In this document: piece by piece, positions 23,266-31,671 of the stretch
Numbering within the stretch: the stretch's first letter is position 1
How the letters are laid out: each line of letters begins with the position of its first letter
From: Winogradskyella eximia
GTDB lineage: Bacteria; Bacteroidota; Bacteroidia; Flavobacteriales; Flavobacteriaceae
Direction of reading: 5' to 3'
Length of the DNA: 64,000 nucleotides
Assembly (NCBI RefSeq): GCF_003386165.1
Contig: NZ_QRDV01000004.1
Coordinates: 124,001 to 188,000 of the forward strand
Made by a program: the position numbers and the translations under genes
Notes under the pieces: generated by a model
The model's database searches: none
What the model was told of the DNA's origin: nothing
Seen by the model: only the letters and a program-made list of their open reading frames with translations

Positions 23266-23658
23266 ATGAGTGGAGAAAAAAATTTAGAGGTGCTTTTAAA
23301 GTCAATGAAACCGAAACTCAATGTGGGTGAATTTGTATTCTGTAAAACAGAACATTTGGATCAACTTAATTTGAGCCAAATCATAATGACTTTTAAAGAA
23401 GAAGAAAGCACTACCATTATTGCCAAAAAGGAAATTGCAGACCAGCTCAAATTAGATTACTCTTTTGTAGCATCTTGGATTACACTTACTGTACATTCTT
23501 CCTTAGAAGCTGTTGGCTTAACAGCCGCATTTTCAAAGGCACTATCTGAAAACGACATTAGCTGCAATGTGGTTGCAGCCTATTATCACGATCATATTTT
23601 TGTAGATAAAAAACATACAGAAAAGGCCATGGATATTTTGAATGCATTTTCGAAATAA
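23266..23658 (+). CDS. ACT-domain protein (DUF2241/ACT_3-ACT_7 type)
   Basis: 130 aa, soluble. Two tandem ACT-like halves: EEESTTIIAKKEIADQLKL in the first and WITLTVHSSLEAVGLTAAFSKALSENDISCNVVAAYYHDHIFV in the second, the latter being a textbook ACT beta-alpha-beta pattern. ACT modules bind amino acids or small ligands; the stand-alone family has no firmly known role. The ATG follows the DJ-1 stop without a gap, so the genes are translationally coupled. Confidence 0.85.
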   Translation: MSGEKNLEVLLKSMKPKLNVGEFVFCKTEHLDQLNLSQIIMTFKEEESTTIIAKKEIADQLKLDYSFVASWITLTVHSSLEAVGLTAAFSKALSENDISCNVVAAYYHDHIFVDKKHTEKAMDILNAFSK

Positions 23659-23697
23659 TAAATCTCATAGTAGTACATAAAAAGTAATTGAGAACTA

Positions 23698-24024
23698 ATG
23701 AACTGGATACTATTAATAATTGCAGGACTTTTTGAAGTCGCTTTTGCCGCTTGCTTAGGAAAAGCTAAGGAAACCACAGGAATTGAGTCCACTTACTGGT
23801 ACATCGGTTTCTTCATTTGTTTAGCAGTAAGCATGTCTCTTCTTATAAAAGTAACGCAACATTTACCTATTGGCACTGCATATGCAGTTTGGACAGGTAT
23901 TGGTGCTGTAGGCACTGTTTTGGTTGGGATTCTGGTTTTTAAAGAGCCAGCAACATTTTGGCGACTCTTTTTTATTATGACATTGATTACGTCAATTATA
24001 GGACTAAAAGTAGTTTCCCACTAA
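23698..24024 (+). CDS. sugE: SMR-family exporter, guanidinium/quaternary ammonium type
   Basis: 108 aa, four membrane helices, the standard SMR length. The essential glutamate is in AGLFEVAFAACLG (Glu 13). GTAYAVWTGIGAVGTVLVGI fits the SugE/Gdx subgroup (guanidinium export) better than EmrE. Works as an antiparallel dimer that trades protons for substrate. It lies 40 bases after the ACT gene on the same strand, so DJ-1, ACT and SMR genes may share an mRNA. No guanidine riboswitch is visible upstream. Confidence 0.88.
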   Translation: MNWILLIIAGLFEVAFAACLGKAKETTGIESTYWYIGFFICLAVSMSLLIKVTQHLPIGTAYAVWTGIGAVGTVLVGILVFKEPATFWRLFFIMTLITSIIGLKVVSH

Positions 24025-24044
24025 ACGGACTAAAAAATACAAGA

Positions 24045-24190
24045 GATGTACAGTCAATTCCGTGTACTATTAATTGCTTAATTCTACTTCTCTTTACCAA
24101 AATCATCATGGAATAGTCTATTTATGATTTATTGGTTAACTTACTCACTTAACTAAGTAATCAACCAAAGACAAATGCATTGGTCTTCAT
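24045..24190 (+). repeat. degenerate attC-like copy 11
   Basis: The stretch TTATTGGTTAACTTACTCAC, TTAACTAAGTAATCAACCAA, AGACAAATGCATTGG aligns base for base with TTATTTGCTAAATTAGTTGC, TTAACCACGCAACAAACCAT, ATACAAACACGTTAG of site 2, with about one third of positions changed. The left part retains TTCTACTTCTCTTTAC. Core AAC is not recognisable. It is the last clear member of the series. Confidence 0.45.
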
Positions 24191-24217
24191 TTAGTCTAAA
24201 AAAATTCGAATTTAATT

Positions 24218-25468
24218 ATGAGGAATAACTCCTATATTATTTTTAGCCACATTATTTGTGTTGTCTTTTTAATGATTTTTAATAATGTTTATGCACAATG
24301 TATAATCGATAACAACTTAGATGATGCTATAAGCAGTATTGAATTAAATCATGTTGGAGAAACCCACTCCTATGGTCAATCTTTTGTTTCTGACTGTAAC
24401 GGAAATATTGAATATTTTGAGATATCAAACAGTACTCAAGAAGGATATTTTGATGTGCAAACTATTGAAATCTACAATGGCACAGATTTTAATGCCACTC
24501 CTATATACACTCAAGCATACGACCAAGTGACAATATTTAGTATAGGAGAATCATTTGGATTTGTTATTGATAATAACATTGAATTACTCTCAGGCAACGT
24601 ATATACAATTATAGTAACTTTTAGTGGAGCAAGCTTTTTAATATCTGATACAGATAATTATAATTCTGGTTCAGCAATTATAGATGGAGTTAGTCAAACA
24701 GATAAAGATTTATTTTTTAAAGTCTTACTTTCTGATACAAATGATAATTGTAATGCTGGCAATGAATATATAATGGGAGATGCAACAAATATAGTTTCAG
24801 GTTCAAGCGGAAATACACATTATCTACAATTATTACCTTTAAGTTTATCAAATACAGGCTATTTAACGGGTTTAGGATATACAGGAATAAGCTCTAACGG
24901 TGAAATAAGAATGGCTTTATACGATGACCTTAATAACGCACCAAATAATTTATTAGCAGAAACGACTATAGAAGATTTTAATTTTGGTAAACAAACACTA
25001 TCTGTAACTCCTGTTACTTTAAGTCCAGGTAACTATTGGATTTCATATATAGTAAATGCGCCAACTAATACGTCTTTATGGAGGGTTGATTCTTATGAGC
25101 CCATTGAAGATTATTACTACTTAGCGTTAGACACTTTTGGAAGCGATTTGCCCAATCCGTTTGTAGGAGGTACAATGTCTATTAACGATACCAAATATCC
25201 TTTATTTGCAGAAATATCTTGTGATTTTTTAAATGTTGAAGAATTTGAATATCAAAAAATAGAAATGTATCCAAATCCAACTTCAGGAAAACTATACTTT
25301 AAAGGAATTCATAAAAATACAGCGTATACTATTTATTCGCTTCTCGGAAAAAAGGTGCTTCATGGAAAAATAATAGATGACTCTTTTATTAATCTTTCGC
25401 ACTTAAATGATGGTTTGTATATTGTAAGATTAGAAAATGGATTTAACTATAAATTTGTAAAGGAATAA
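24218..25468 (+). CDS. secreted protein with T9SS C-terminal sorting domain
   Basis: 416 aa. A signal peptide (IICVVFLMIFNNVYAQ) is followed by beta-rich, Asn/Ser/Thr-rich sequence that looks like two related jelly-roll modules (QSFVSDCNGNIEYFEIS... and TNIVSGSSGNTHYLQLLPLS...). The last 75 residues are a type A T9SS signal: KIEMYPNPTSGKLYFKG ... TIYSLLGKKVLHGKI ... INLSHLNDGLYIVRLENG. Such cargo is exported through the type IX system and fixed to the surface or released. No catalytic motif is visible; a carbohydrate- or surface-binding role is a guess. Confidence 0.85.
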   Translation: MRNNSYIIFSHIICVVFLMIFNNVYAQCIIDNNLDDAISSIELNHVGETHSYGQSFVSDCNGNIEYFEISNSTQEGYFDVQTIEIYNGTDFNATPIYTQAYDQVTIFSIGESFGFVIDNNIELLSGNVYTIIVTFSGASFLISDTDNYNSGSAIIDGVSQTDKDLFFKVLLSDTNDNCNAGNEYIMGDATNIVSGSSGNTHYLQLLPLSLSNTGYLTGLGYTGISSNGEIRMALYDDLNNAPNNLLAETTIEDFNFGKQTLSVTPVTLSPGNYWISYIVNAPTNTSLWRVDSYEPIEDYYYLALDTFGSDLPNPFVGGTMSINDTKYPLFAEISCDFLNVEEFEYQKIEMYPNPTSGKLYFKGIHKNTAYTIYSLLGKKVLHGKIIDDSFINLSHLNDGLYIVRLENGFNYKFVKE

Positions 25469-25497
25469 ACTACAGGCAACACGTAAAACAATCATCG

Positions 25498-26487
25498 ATG
25501 AAGATATTAACTTTTGGAATTTTAATATTATTACTATTTACTTGTAAAGAACAACCAAAACCTGAATTCTCATTAAAAGGGAAAACGAAAGATGTTGAAA
25601 ACGGAATGGTTATCTATTTAGTAAATAAAGAGTTTCAAGATTCTACCGTCGTGGAAAACAATACTTTTTACTTTAAAACTAAATTACCTTATTATCCTAT
25701 CCAAGCCGTTTTACGTACTAAAGACAATTTTGCTTATAGATTTTTATGGTTAGAGGATAATTCAATGACGTTTGATGCATCAAATGGAGATTTCTTAACG
25801 GCTAATGTAACAGGTTCTGAGTCCGAGAATTTAAGTCAAGATTTATATAGGGTTATAGATACATTACCAAGAGAAGAACGTTTAAAAAAAGAGTTAGAAT
25901 TTGTTAAGAATAATCCCAACAGTATTGTAAGTGCATCAATGCTTGCAGTATATTCCACAACGTTTGGAAAAAAGAAAACAACGGAACTTTTTAAACCGTT
26001 TTCTAAACAAAACAAAAACTCAAAATACGGAGAGAAAATTGCTAAATACATCGAATTAAATAAAGAACCAAAAATAGGAGATCAATTTGCGGACTTTGAA
26101 ATGGCAGACCAAAATGGTAAGTCCCAAAAATTATCTGACATTAAAGGAAAAGCAATTCTTCTTGAATTTTGGTCCTCTTGGTGTGGGCCTTGCAGAAAAG
26201 AAAATCCGAATCTCGTGAGAACTTACAAGAAATTTCAACCCAAAGGATTTAAAATATTTGCAGTGTCTTTAGATGAGGACAAAGATAGTTGGCTACAGGC
26301 CATCGAAAAAGACAGCTTAAACTGGACACACGTGAGTGATCTAAAAAGTGACGAAAATGAAGCTTCGCTAATCTATGGAATTAACGGAATTCCAGACAAT
26401 TTTTTAATAGCCGAAAATGGTGAAATAATAGGAAGGAACTTACGAGGAGAAGAACTGAACCAAAAATTAAGTGAACTTTTAGACTAA
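25498..26487 (+). CDS. TlpA-like thioredoxin-fold lipoprotein with DUF4369-type N-terminus
   Basis: 329 aa. Signal MKILTFGILILLLFTC is a lipobox. Residues 20-120 (FSLKGKTKDVENGMVIYLVNK...) form the DUF4369-like beta domain. The C-terminal half is a TlpA/ResA-type thioredoxin: IGDQFADFEMADQNGKSQKL, the redox centre WSSWCGPCRKENP (CxxC near residue 228) and GINGIPDNFLI with the cis-proline. Probably reduces or rearranges disulfides in the periplasm. It is 29 bases after the T9SS gene, but no shared function is evident. Confidence 0.9.
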   Translation: MKILTFGILILLLFTCKEQPKPEFSLKGKTKDVENGMVIYLVNKEFQDSTVVENNTFYFKTKLPYYPIQAVLRTKDNFAYRFLWLEDNSMTFDASNGDFLTANVTGSESENLSQDLYRVIDTLPREERLKKELEFVKNNPNSIVSASMLAVYSTTFGKKKTTELFKPFSKQNKNSKYGEKIAKYIELNKEPKIGDQFADFEMADQNGKSQKLSDIKGKAILLEFWSSWCGPCRKENPNLVRTYKKFQPKGFKIFAVSLDEDKDSWLQAIEKDSLNWTHVSDLKSDENEASLIYGINGIPDNFLIAENGEIIGRNLRGEELNQKLSELLD

Positions 26488-26529
26488 TAGCTCAATGACG
26501 TTACCTCAAAACAAAAAAACGAAACATAA

Positions 26530-27099
26530 ATGAATAAAATAATACTTCTATTAGTAGTCACAGTTACTCTGTTAGGCTGCAAAACCTCAGAAAAAGAAGT
26601 AGACAAACTTGAGTTAGCTAAAAGGTATTATAAGTTTCTAGATAGTTCTGATACTTCTAGCATGCTAACTTTATTGGGAGATAGTATTGTTATTAGAGAA
26701 AGTGAAGACAACTATGAAGAGCGTTTCTCTAAAAAAGGATATATTAATTGGCTAGAATGGGATGCTATATTTGAACCAACATACAAAATCATTGAAATTG
26801 AACAAGACAGTGAAATGGTTAAAGCAAAAATTTCAAAAATAGACAAAAGACTTTTTTTTCTTCATGAAGAACCCATGGTTTGGAATGAAATTATACAATT
26901 TGATAATAATAAAATCACTAGAGTAGAAAGGGTAAAATACGAGGTGTTCGATATTTCTAGATTTGTTAAAAACAGAGAAGTACTTGTACATTGGGTTGAT
27001 AAAAATCATCCTGAATTGAATGGGTTTTTAGAAGCACAAACAAAATCTGTTGCAATGAAATATTTAAAAGCACTAGAGTTATTTCAAAACAAAAAATAA
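26530..27099 (+). CDS. lipoprotein, possibly NTF2/SnoaL-like
   Basis: 189 aa. MNKIILLLVVTVTLLGCKTS has a lipobox (LLGC). The mature N-terminus, LELAKRYYKFLDSSDTSSMLTLLGDSIVIRES, has the pattern of SnoaL/NTF2-like ligand-binding folds (helix, then a curved sheet). No catalytic residues can be assigned. It is 42 bases after the thioredoxin gene on the same strand and may be cotranscribed with it. Confidence 0.65.
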   Translation: MNKIILLLVVTVTLLGCKTSEKEVDKLELAKRYYKFLDSSDTSSMLTLLGDSIVIRESEDNYEERFSKKGYINWLEWDAIFEPTYKIIEIEQDSEMVKAKISKIDKRLFFLHEEPMVWNEIIQFDNNKITRVERVKYEVFDISRFVKNREVLVHWVDKNHPELNGFLEAQTKSVAMKYLKALELFQNKK

Positions 27100-27262
27100 C
27101 GTACAATACCATTTAATGTAATAGTTAGATAAGATGGCTACGCACAGTACCTAGAGCCAATCATTTCTTCAAACTAATTAGGTCTAAATTTAAAGAAATA
27201 ATTCAGTGATATTTTAAGTAAAATGCATAAGAAAATAGCCCTCTTTTTTTTGAAATTTTCAT

Positions 27263-27270
27263 TAACTTTG
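27263..27270 (+). promoter_or_regulatory. possible -7 element for BLUF gene
   Basis: TAACTTTG fits TAnnTTTG and lies 76 bases before the BLUF ATG, just after a T-rich tract. A -33 TTG at proper spacing is not visible. The rest of 27100-27346 holds no gene I can support. Confidence 0.35.
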
Positions 27271-27346
27271 AGTAGCCATTCTAGTTAACATGTTGTTGCA
27301 GAGATAGTCGTATGATATGGCTAAATAAATTCACAAATAGGTTATT

Positions 27347-27763
27347 ATGTCACTTCGCCAAATTATCTATACAAGTCAAGCTTCCGAACAGTTTAATAAA
27401 CGCAGCCTTTTAGATTTACTTCATACATCGCGTGGTTATAACACAATAGATAATATCAGTGGAGTTTTGATGCATAGAGATGGCTATTTTCTTCAAATTA
27501 TAGAAGGAGAACAAGATGTTATTGAAGATTTGTTTCAACGACTTAATAATGATACACGTCATAAAAATATTAAAATGATACTCGATCGATCTGTAGAAAG
27601 TAGATTGTTTTCAAACTGGGCAATGGGTTGTGCAGATTTCGACGAGCCAGAGTTGAGTATGCTACCAGGAATTCGCACTGATTTAAGTAATCCTGAGGTG
27701 ATTGAAGATCTTATAATACATCTACCTGAAATCGCGGATTTTTTGCTAGATAAATTAGACTAA
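27347..27763 (+). CDS. BLUF-domain blue-light sensor
   Basis: 138 aa: a BLUF domain with a short C-terminal helix. The flavin-binding signature is present: LRQIIYTSQAS with the key Tyr at position 8, NISGVLMHRDGYFLQIIEGEQD with the Gln that rearranges hydrogen bonds on illumination, and LFSNWAMG with the semi-conserved Trp. It binds FAD and, having no output domain, must signal by contact with a partner protein. The flanking genes do not reveal the partner. Small single-domain BLUF proteins are common in marine and freshwater Bacteroidota. Confidence 0.92.
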   Translation: MSLRQIIYTSQASEQFNKRSLLDLLHTSRGYNTIDNISGVLMHRDGYFLQIIEGEQDVIEDLFQRLNNDTRHKNIKMILDRSVESRLFSNWAMGCADFDEPELSMLPGIRTDLSNPEVIEDLIIHLPEIADFLLDKLD

Positions 27764-27918
27764 TTTGTGTTTTAGAATCTTGAGATAATTATTTTCATTG
27801 AAATAAATCAACTGAAAACAAGATTATAAAAGGTGTAAATTTATAGCCGAAAGAAGATAAGGTAATCACAATCTGTTAAGGATAAACAAGCTTTAGTAGT
27901 AAAATTAAATTATTCAAG

Positions 27919-27937
27919 CGCTAACAACATGTATCTT
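27919..27937 (+). repeat. possible relic of an attC-like left end
   Basis: CGCTAACAACATGTATCTTG resembles the left end of site 3 (AGCTAACAACGTATATAATT). No right half follows. A single short match may be chance. Confidence 0.25.
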
Positions 27938-27957
27938 GCATGAATAAATATATTACT

Positions 27958-28182
27958 ATGAAACTAAACTTATTATCATGCGACGCTCAAAGACCAGATA
28001 AAAGAGCAATATCCAAATGTATTACAGAGATTTCAAAACAAGGTAATCCTTCTTTGTCAAATGAGCTTGCAGATATTCTTTTAGAAGGCGATGCAGTAGA
28101 TATTGAAGTCCACGACAAAAACTCTGGCTCTGCATTAAGGGCCTTGCGAAAACTAGATATTGATTACGAAATAGTAGAATAA
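27958..28182 (+). CDS. small conserved-looking hypothetical protein
   Basis: 74 aa (80 if the ATG at 27940 is used). KLNLLSCDAQRPDKRAISKCITEISKQ is followed by LADILLEGDAVDIEVHDKNSGSALRALRKLDIDYEIVE, which has the alpha-beta pattern of ribosomal bL12 C-terminal-like modules. That likeness is weak and I assign no function. The ATG at 27958 is preferred because 27940 adjoins a repeat-like sequence. It is 16 bases before the kinase gene and likely cotranscribed with it. Confidence 0.6.
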   Translation: MKLNLLSCDAQRPDKRAISKCITEISKQGNPSLSNELADILLEGDAVDIEVHDKNSGSALRALRKLDIDYEIVE

Positions 28183-28198
28183 AAATTAAGCACAAGTA

Positions 28199-28693
28199 AT
28201 GATCCACTTAATAGTAGGCAACACAGGTTCTGGTAAAACCACCTATGCTAATGAATTAAAAAGAAGAATCAACGGTATTGTTTTTTCAATTGATACATGG
28301 AACAATGTGTTGTTTCTACCAGATAAAAAAGATACTGACGGTTTAGATTGGTTTTTAGAACGGATTGAACGGTCCGAACGTGTGATGTTAGATTTAATTC
28401 ATCAGTTAGAAGTTTCAAAAATAGATACTATTTTAGATTTAGGATTGGCTAAATTTGGACATCGCGAAAAGTTTAGAAAATTCGCAGAGATGAATAACTA
28501 CAACATAAAATTGCATTTTTTAGATGTTTCTAAAACCAAACGGTTAGAGCGTGTAATGAAAAGAAATGAAGAAAAAGGCGCTACTTTTGAGTTTGAAGTC
28601 ACCAAAGATAACTTCGATTTTATGGAGACTTGGTTTGAAAAACCAACGGAAAGTGAGATGATTGATGCGTTTTTAATTAAAGATGAAAACTAA
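28199..28693 (+). CDS. P-loop ATPase/kinase of the AAA_33 (zeta-toxin-like) type
   Basis: 164 aa. Walker A is GNTGSGKTTYANEL at residues 7-20; FSIDTWNNVLF follows the second strand, as in small-molecule kinases (AAA_33). A lid region KTKRLERVMKRNEEKGATFEFEVTKDNFDFMETWFEKP is rich in Arg and Lys. The fold suggests phosphorylation of a small molecule or nucleotide; substrate unknown. It starts 16 bases after the small hypothetical gene and ends 25 bases before the decarboxylase gene, so an operon 27958-30206 is possible. Confidence 0.82.
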   Translation: MIHLIVGNTGSGKTTYANELKRRINGIVFSIDTWNNVLFLPDKKDTDGLDWFLERIERSERVMLDLIHQLEVSKIDTILDLGLAKFGHREKFRKFAEMNNYNIKLHFLDVSKTKRLERVMKRNEEKGATFEFEVTKDNFDFMETWFEKPTESEMIDAFLIKDEN

Positions 28694-28718
28694 ATAGTAT
28701 TAACTAAAAAGTCTGACT

Positions 28719-30206
28719 ATGGATAAGCGGGAAAATTCAATTGAAATTAGCAAAACAGAATTTCAAAAAATAGGCTACCAACTCATTGATACCATTTCAG
28801 AATTTCTCGACGATATTTCCGGTAAACCAGTAACAACCAGTAAGTCGCCAAAAGAGTTGCAAGAGGTATTAGGTAATGCCTCATTACCAAAAGAGGGCAA
28901 ACCAGCAGAACAATTATTGGCATCTGCTTCAAAATTATTATTTGATAATTCGTTATTAAATGGTCATCCCAAATTTTTCGGATTTATAACATCATCTGCT
29001 GCACCAATTGGCGCCTTGGCCGATTTGTTAGCCGCTTCAGTAAATCCAAATGTTGGAGGACAAATATTGAGTCCAATAGCAACCGAAATAGAAAAGCAAA
29101 CCATTAAGTGGTTGGCAGAATTTATTGGAGTGTCACCAAATTACGGAGGTGTTTTAGTGAGTGGAGGTAATATGGCCAATTTTACAGCATTTTTAGCCGC
29201 AAGAACAGCAAAAGCACCTAAGGATTTAAAAGAAAAAGGTCTTTCAAATAATTCAAAACAATTAATATCCTATTGTTCTAAATCTACACATACATGGATA
29301 GATAAAGCAGCAATTTTGTTTGGTCATGGGAGTGATTCTATACGTTGGATTCCTACAGATGATTCTAATAAAATGAATACTCAAACTTTAGAGCAAACCA
29401 TAAAAGAAGACATAGCGCAAGGACATCAACCTTTTATGGTTGTTGGTACAGCAGGTGATGTGAGTACAGGTGTTGTAGATAACCTTGAAGCGATTGCTGC
29501 AATATGTAAAACCAACGATTTATGGTTTCATATTGATGGAGCATATGGCATTCCTGCTGCGGTTATTCCTGAGTTGAAAGAACTATTTAATGGAGTAGAA
29601 GAAGCAGATTCAATTGCTTTAGATCCGCATAAATGGTTGTATAGTCCTTTGGAAGCTGGTTGTACGTTGGTTAAAAATCCAAAACATTTAATTGAAACCT
29701 ATAGCTCGCATCCAGAATATTATAATTTCAGTTTAACTGAAGAAGGAGGTTCCCTAAACTATTTTGAGTATGGTCTTCAGAATTCAAGAGGCTTTAGAGC
29801 TTTAAAAGTTTGGTTGGCATTACAGCAAATAGGCAGTGATGGTTATGTAAAGTTGATAAGTGAAGATATAGCCTTATCAAAATATTTTGCGGAATTGGCG
29901 GATAAGCATTCGGAATTAGAAGCTGTAACTCAAAATTTGAGCATTGCGACATTACGATATATTCCTAAAAATCTTGACTTAGTAGGTGAAGAAAGAACAG
30001 AGTATTTAAATACACTAAACGAAACCTTAGTCACTAAACTACAAGAAGGTGGCGAACTGTTTTTATCTAACGCCATTGTAAAAGAACACTATTGCATGAG
30101 AGCTTGTATCGTTAACTTTAGAACGACGAAAAAAGATATTGAAGAGTGTATTGAAATTATAGTGAAAGCAGGTTGTGAAATACATAAATTACTCATTCAA
30201 CAATAA
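28719..30206 (+). CDS. PLP-dependent group II amino-acid decarboxylase
   Basis: 495 aa, the normal length for aromatic-L-amino-acid/tyrosine-type decarboxylases (PF00282). The PLP lysine is in ALDPHKWLYSPLEAG (near residue 305); WFHIDGAYGIPAA provides the Asp that contacts the pyridine nitrogen, and VSGGNMANFTAFLAAR the phosphate loop. The N-terminal HPKFFGFITSSAAPIGALADLLAASVNPN is also typical. Substrate could be an aromatic amino acid or aspartate/glutamate-like compound; the sequence alone does not settle it. Confidence 0.9.
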   Translation: MDKRENSIEISKTEFQKIGYQLIDTISEFLDDISGKPVTTSKSPKELQEVLGNASLPKEGKPAEQLLASASKLLFDNSLLNGHPKFFGFITSSAAPIGALADLLAASVNPNVGGQILSPIATEIEKQTIKWLAEFIGVSPNYGGVLVSGGNMANFTAFLAARTAKAPKDLKEKGLSNNSKQLISYCSKSTHTWIDKAAILFGHGSDSIRWIPTDDSNKMNTQTLEQTIKEDIAQGHQPFMVVGTAGDVSTGVVDNLEAIAAICKTNDLWFHIDGAYGIPAAVIPELKELFNGVEEADSIALDPHKWLYSPLEAGCTLVKNPKHLIETYSSHPEYYNFSLTEEGGSLNYFEYGLQNSRGFRALKVWLALQQIGSDGYVKLISEDIALSKYFAELADKHSELEAVTQNLSIATLRYIPKNLDLVGEERTEYLNTLNETLVTKLQEGGELFLSNAIVKEHYCMRACIVNFRTTKKDIEECIEIIVKAGCEIHKLLIQQ

Positions 30207-30416
30207 CTATATTTAAGACACTTTTAGTCTGTTTTGGTAGAAAAGATGAATTTAACAATTATCATTTCGTTAAGATTAGCGGCATTAATTATATTACACA
30301 TAATTTAATCTAGTTTAAATTTTTGAAGTCGTAATTCCACAAATACAGCGCTTTAAAACCTTTCAATCCTTTTTTCTATTCTCTATATTTAAAGAACACA
30401 AAACTTTAAATAACGT

Positions 30417-31661
30417 ATGCGAATAGGTATTATAATTGGAAGAATTGGAGGTGTCGATGGTGTCGCTCTCGAAACCGAAAAATGGATAGATGTATTAAAA
30501 AAACTAGGACATGAAGTCTTTATTATGTCTGGGGAATTCGAATCCTGGGAAATGGATTATGAGCACGATTATCTATTTCCGGCTTTATCCTTTTTTTCAG
30601 TAGAAGCAGAATGGGGACAACGTAAAGCATTTTACGAGCCAGACAAAGATCCTTATCCTTTGCTTGACCATGTTGAGGATGCTTCTAATATGATACATCA
30701 AGCCATGGAAGCTTGGGTTTTAGAAAAGCGTATAGAAGTTATTCTTTCAGAAAATGCTTCGGCTTTACCATGCCATTTATCAATGGGTGTTGCCATTAAA
30801 AAATTAATTAAATCTACAGGCTTACCTGTTGTTACTCACGATCACGATTTTCATTGGGAACGTGGTCAACGTTACGTGTCTGTACACCCTGAAGTAAATA
30901 AGTATGTCGATGAAAATTTTCCATTGTTGCTGCCAGATGTTAAGCATGCGGTTATTAATACGTTTGGTGTAGAAACCTTTAAAAACCGATTTGATATTGA
31001 TGCCACTTTGGTGCCTAATGTTATGGATTTTAATCGTGTGTATGGTGTGCCAACACCAGAGAATGAGTTTTTCTTAAGAGACGTCGGTGTTTTAGAAGAT
31101 GAAATTGCTCTATTACAAGTAACACGTATTGTAAGACGTAAAGGAATTGAAACTGCTATTTCATTAATTGATCAACTCAACGATAAGAAACTAAAATTAG
31201 TCATTACAGGTAATAATAATGACGATGAGAATAAGGAATATTATAATGAATTAATAGACCAAATACATGATTTAAACCTCTCTAGTCAGGTCATATTTGC
31301 AGCTCACAAAGTTTTAGACCATAAAGATTTATCTGACGTGTATGCTCACGGTAGAGCAGCAACTTATTTTAGTACGTATGAAGGCTTCGGAAATGCTTTT
31401 GTAGAAACAGTACTCGCTAAAAAACCAATTTTTGTAAATGATTACAAACCAGTCTATAGCCAAGATATAGGTAATAAGGGATTTGAAACGGTAATGATTA
31501 CAGATAGTAATTTAACACCAGAAAGTGTACAGCAAATGTCTGATATTATTTATAACCCAAAACGCTGTTTAGAGATTGGAGAATACAATTTTAACATCGG
31601 TAAAAAACACTTTTCATATGAAGTATTAGAAGAAAAGCTAAGCCAATTATTTAAATTTTAA
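30417..31661 (+). CDS. GT4-like glycosyltransferase
   Basis: 414 aa. GT-B fold: the N-terminal domain begins MRIGIIIGRIGGVDGVALETEKWIDVLKKLGHEV and contains THDHDFHWERGQRYV (near residue 140); the C-terminal nucleotide-sugar domain has LLQVTRIVRRKGIETAI and the EX7E motif region TYEGFGNAFVETVLAKKPIF (near 325). It is 10 bases upstream of a much larger paralogue that shares the HDF-W-E-GG motif, and both are likely one transcription unit. Acceptor and donor are unknown. Confidence 0.85.
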   Translation: MRIGIIIGRIGGVDGVALETEKWIDVLKKLGHEVFIMSGEFESWEMDYEHDYLFPALSFFSVEAEWGQRKAFYEPDKDPYPLLDHVEDASNMIHQAMEAWVLEKRIEVILSENASALPCHLSMGVAIKKLIKSTGLPVVTHDHDFHWERGQRYVSVHPEVNKYVDENFPLLLPDVKHAVINTFGVETFKNRFDIDATLVPNVMDFNRVYGVPTPENEFFLRDVGVLEDEIALLQVTRIVRRKGIETAISLIDQLNDKKLKLVITGNNNDDENKEYYNELIDQIHDLNLSSQVIFAAHKVLDHKDLSDVYAHGRAATYFSTYEGFGNAFVETVLAKKPIFVNDYKPVYSQDIGNKGFETVMITDSNLTPESVQQMSDIIYNPKRCLEIGEYNFNIGKKHFSYEVLEEKLSQLFKF

Positions 31662-31671
31662 GAACTAGAAG

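Noticed and set aside
11041..24217. Integron integrase or other tyrosine/serine recombinase within the array
   Set aside because: None of the translated proteins shows the R-H-R-Y or serine-recombinase pattern; any integrase must lie outside the window.
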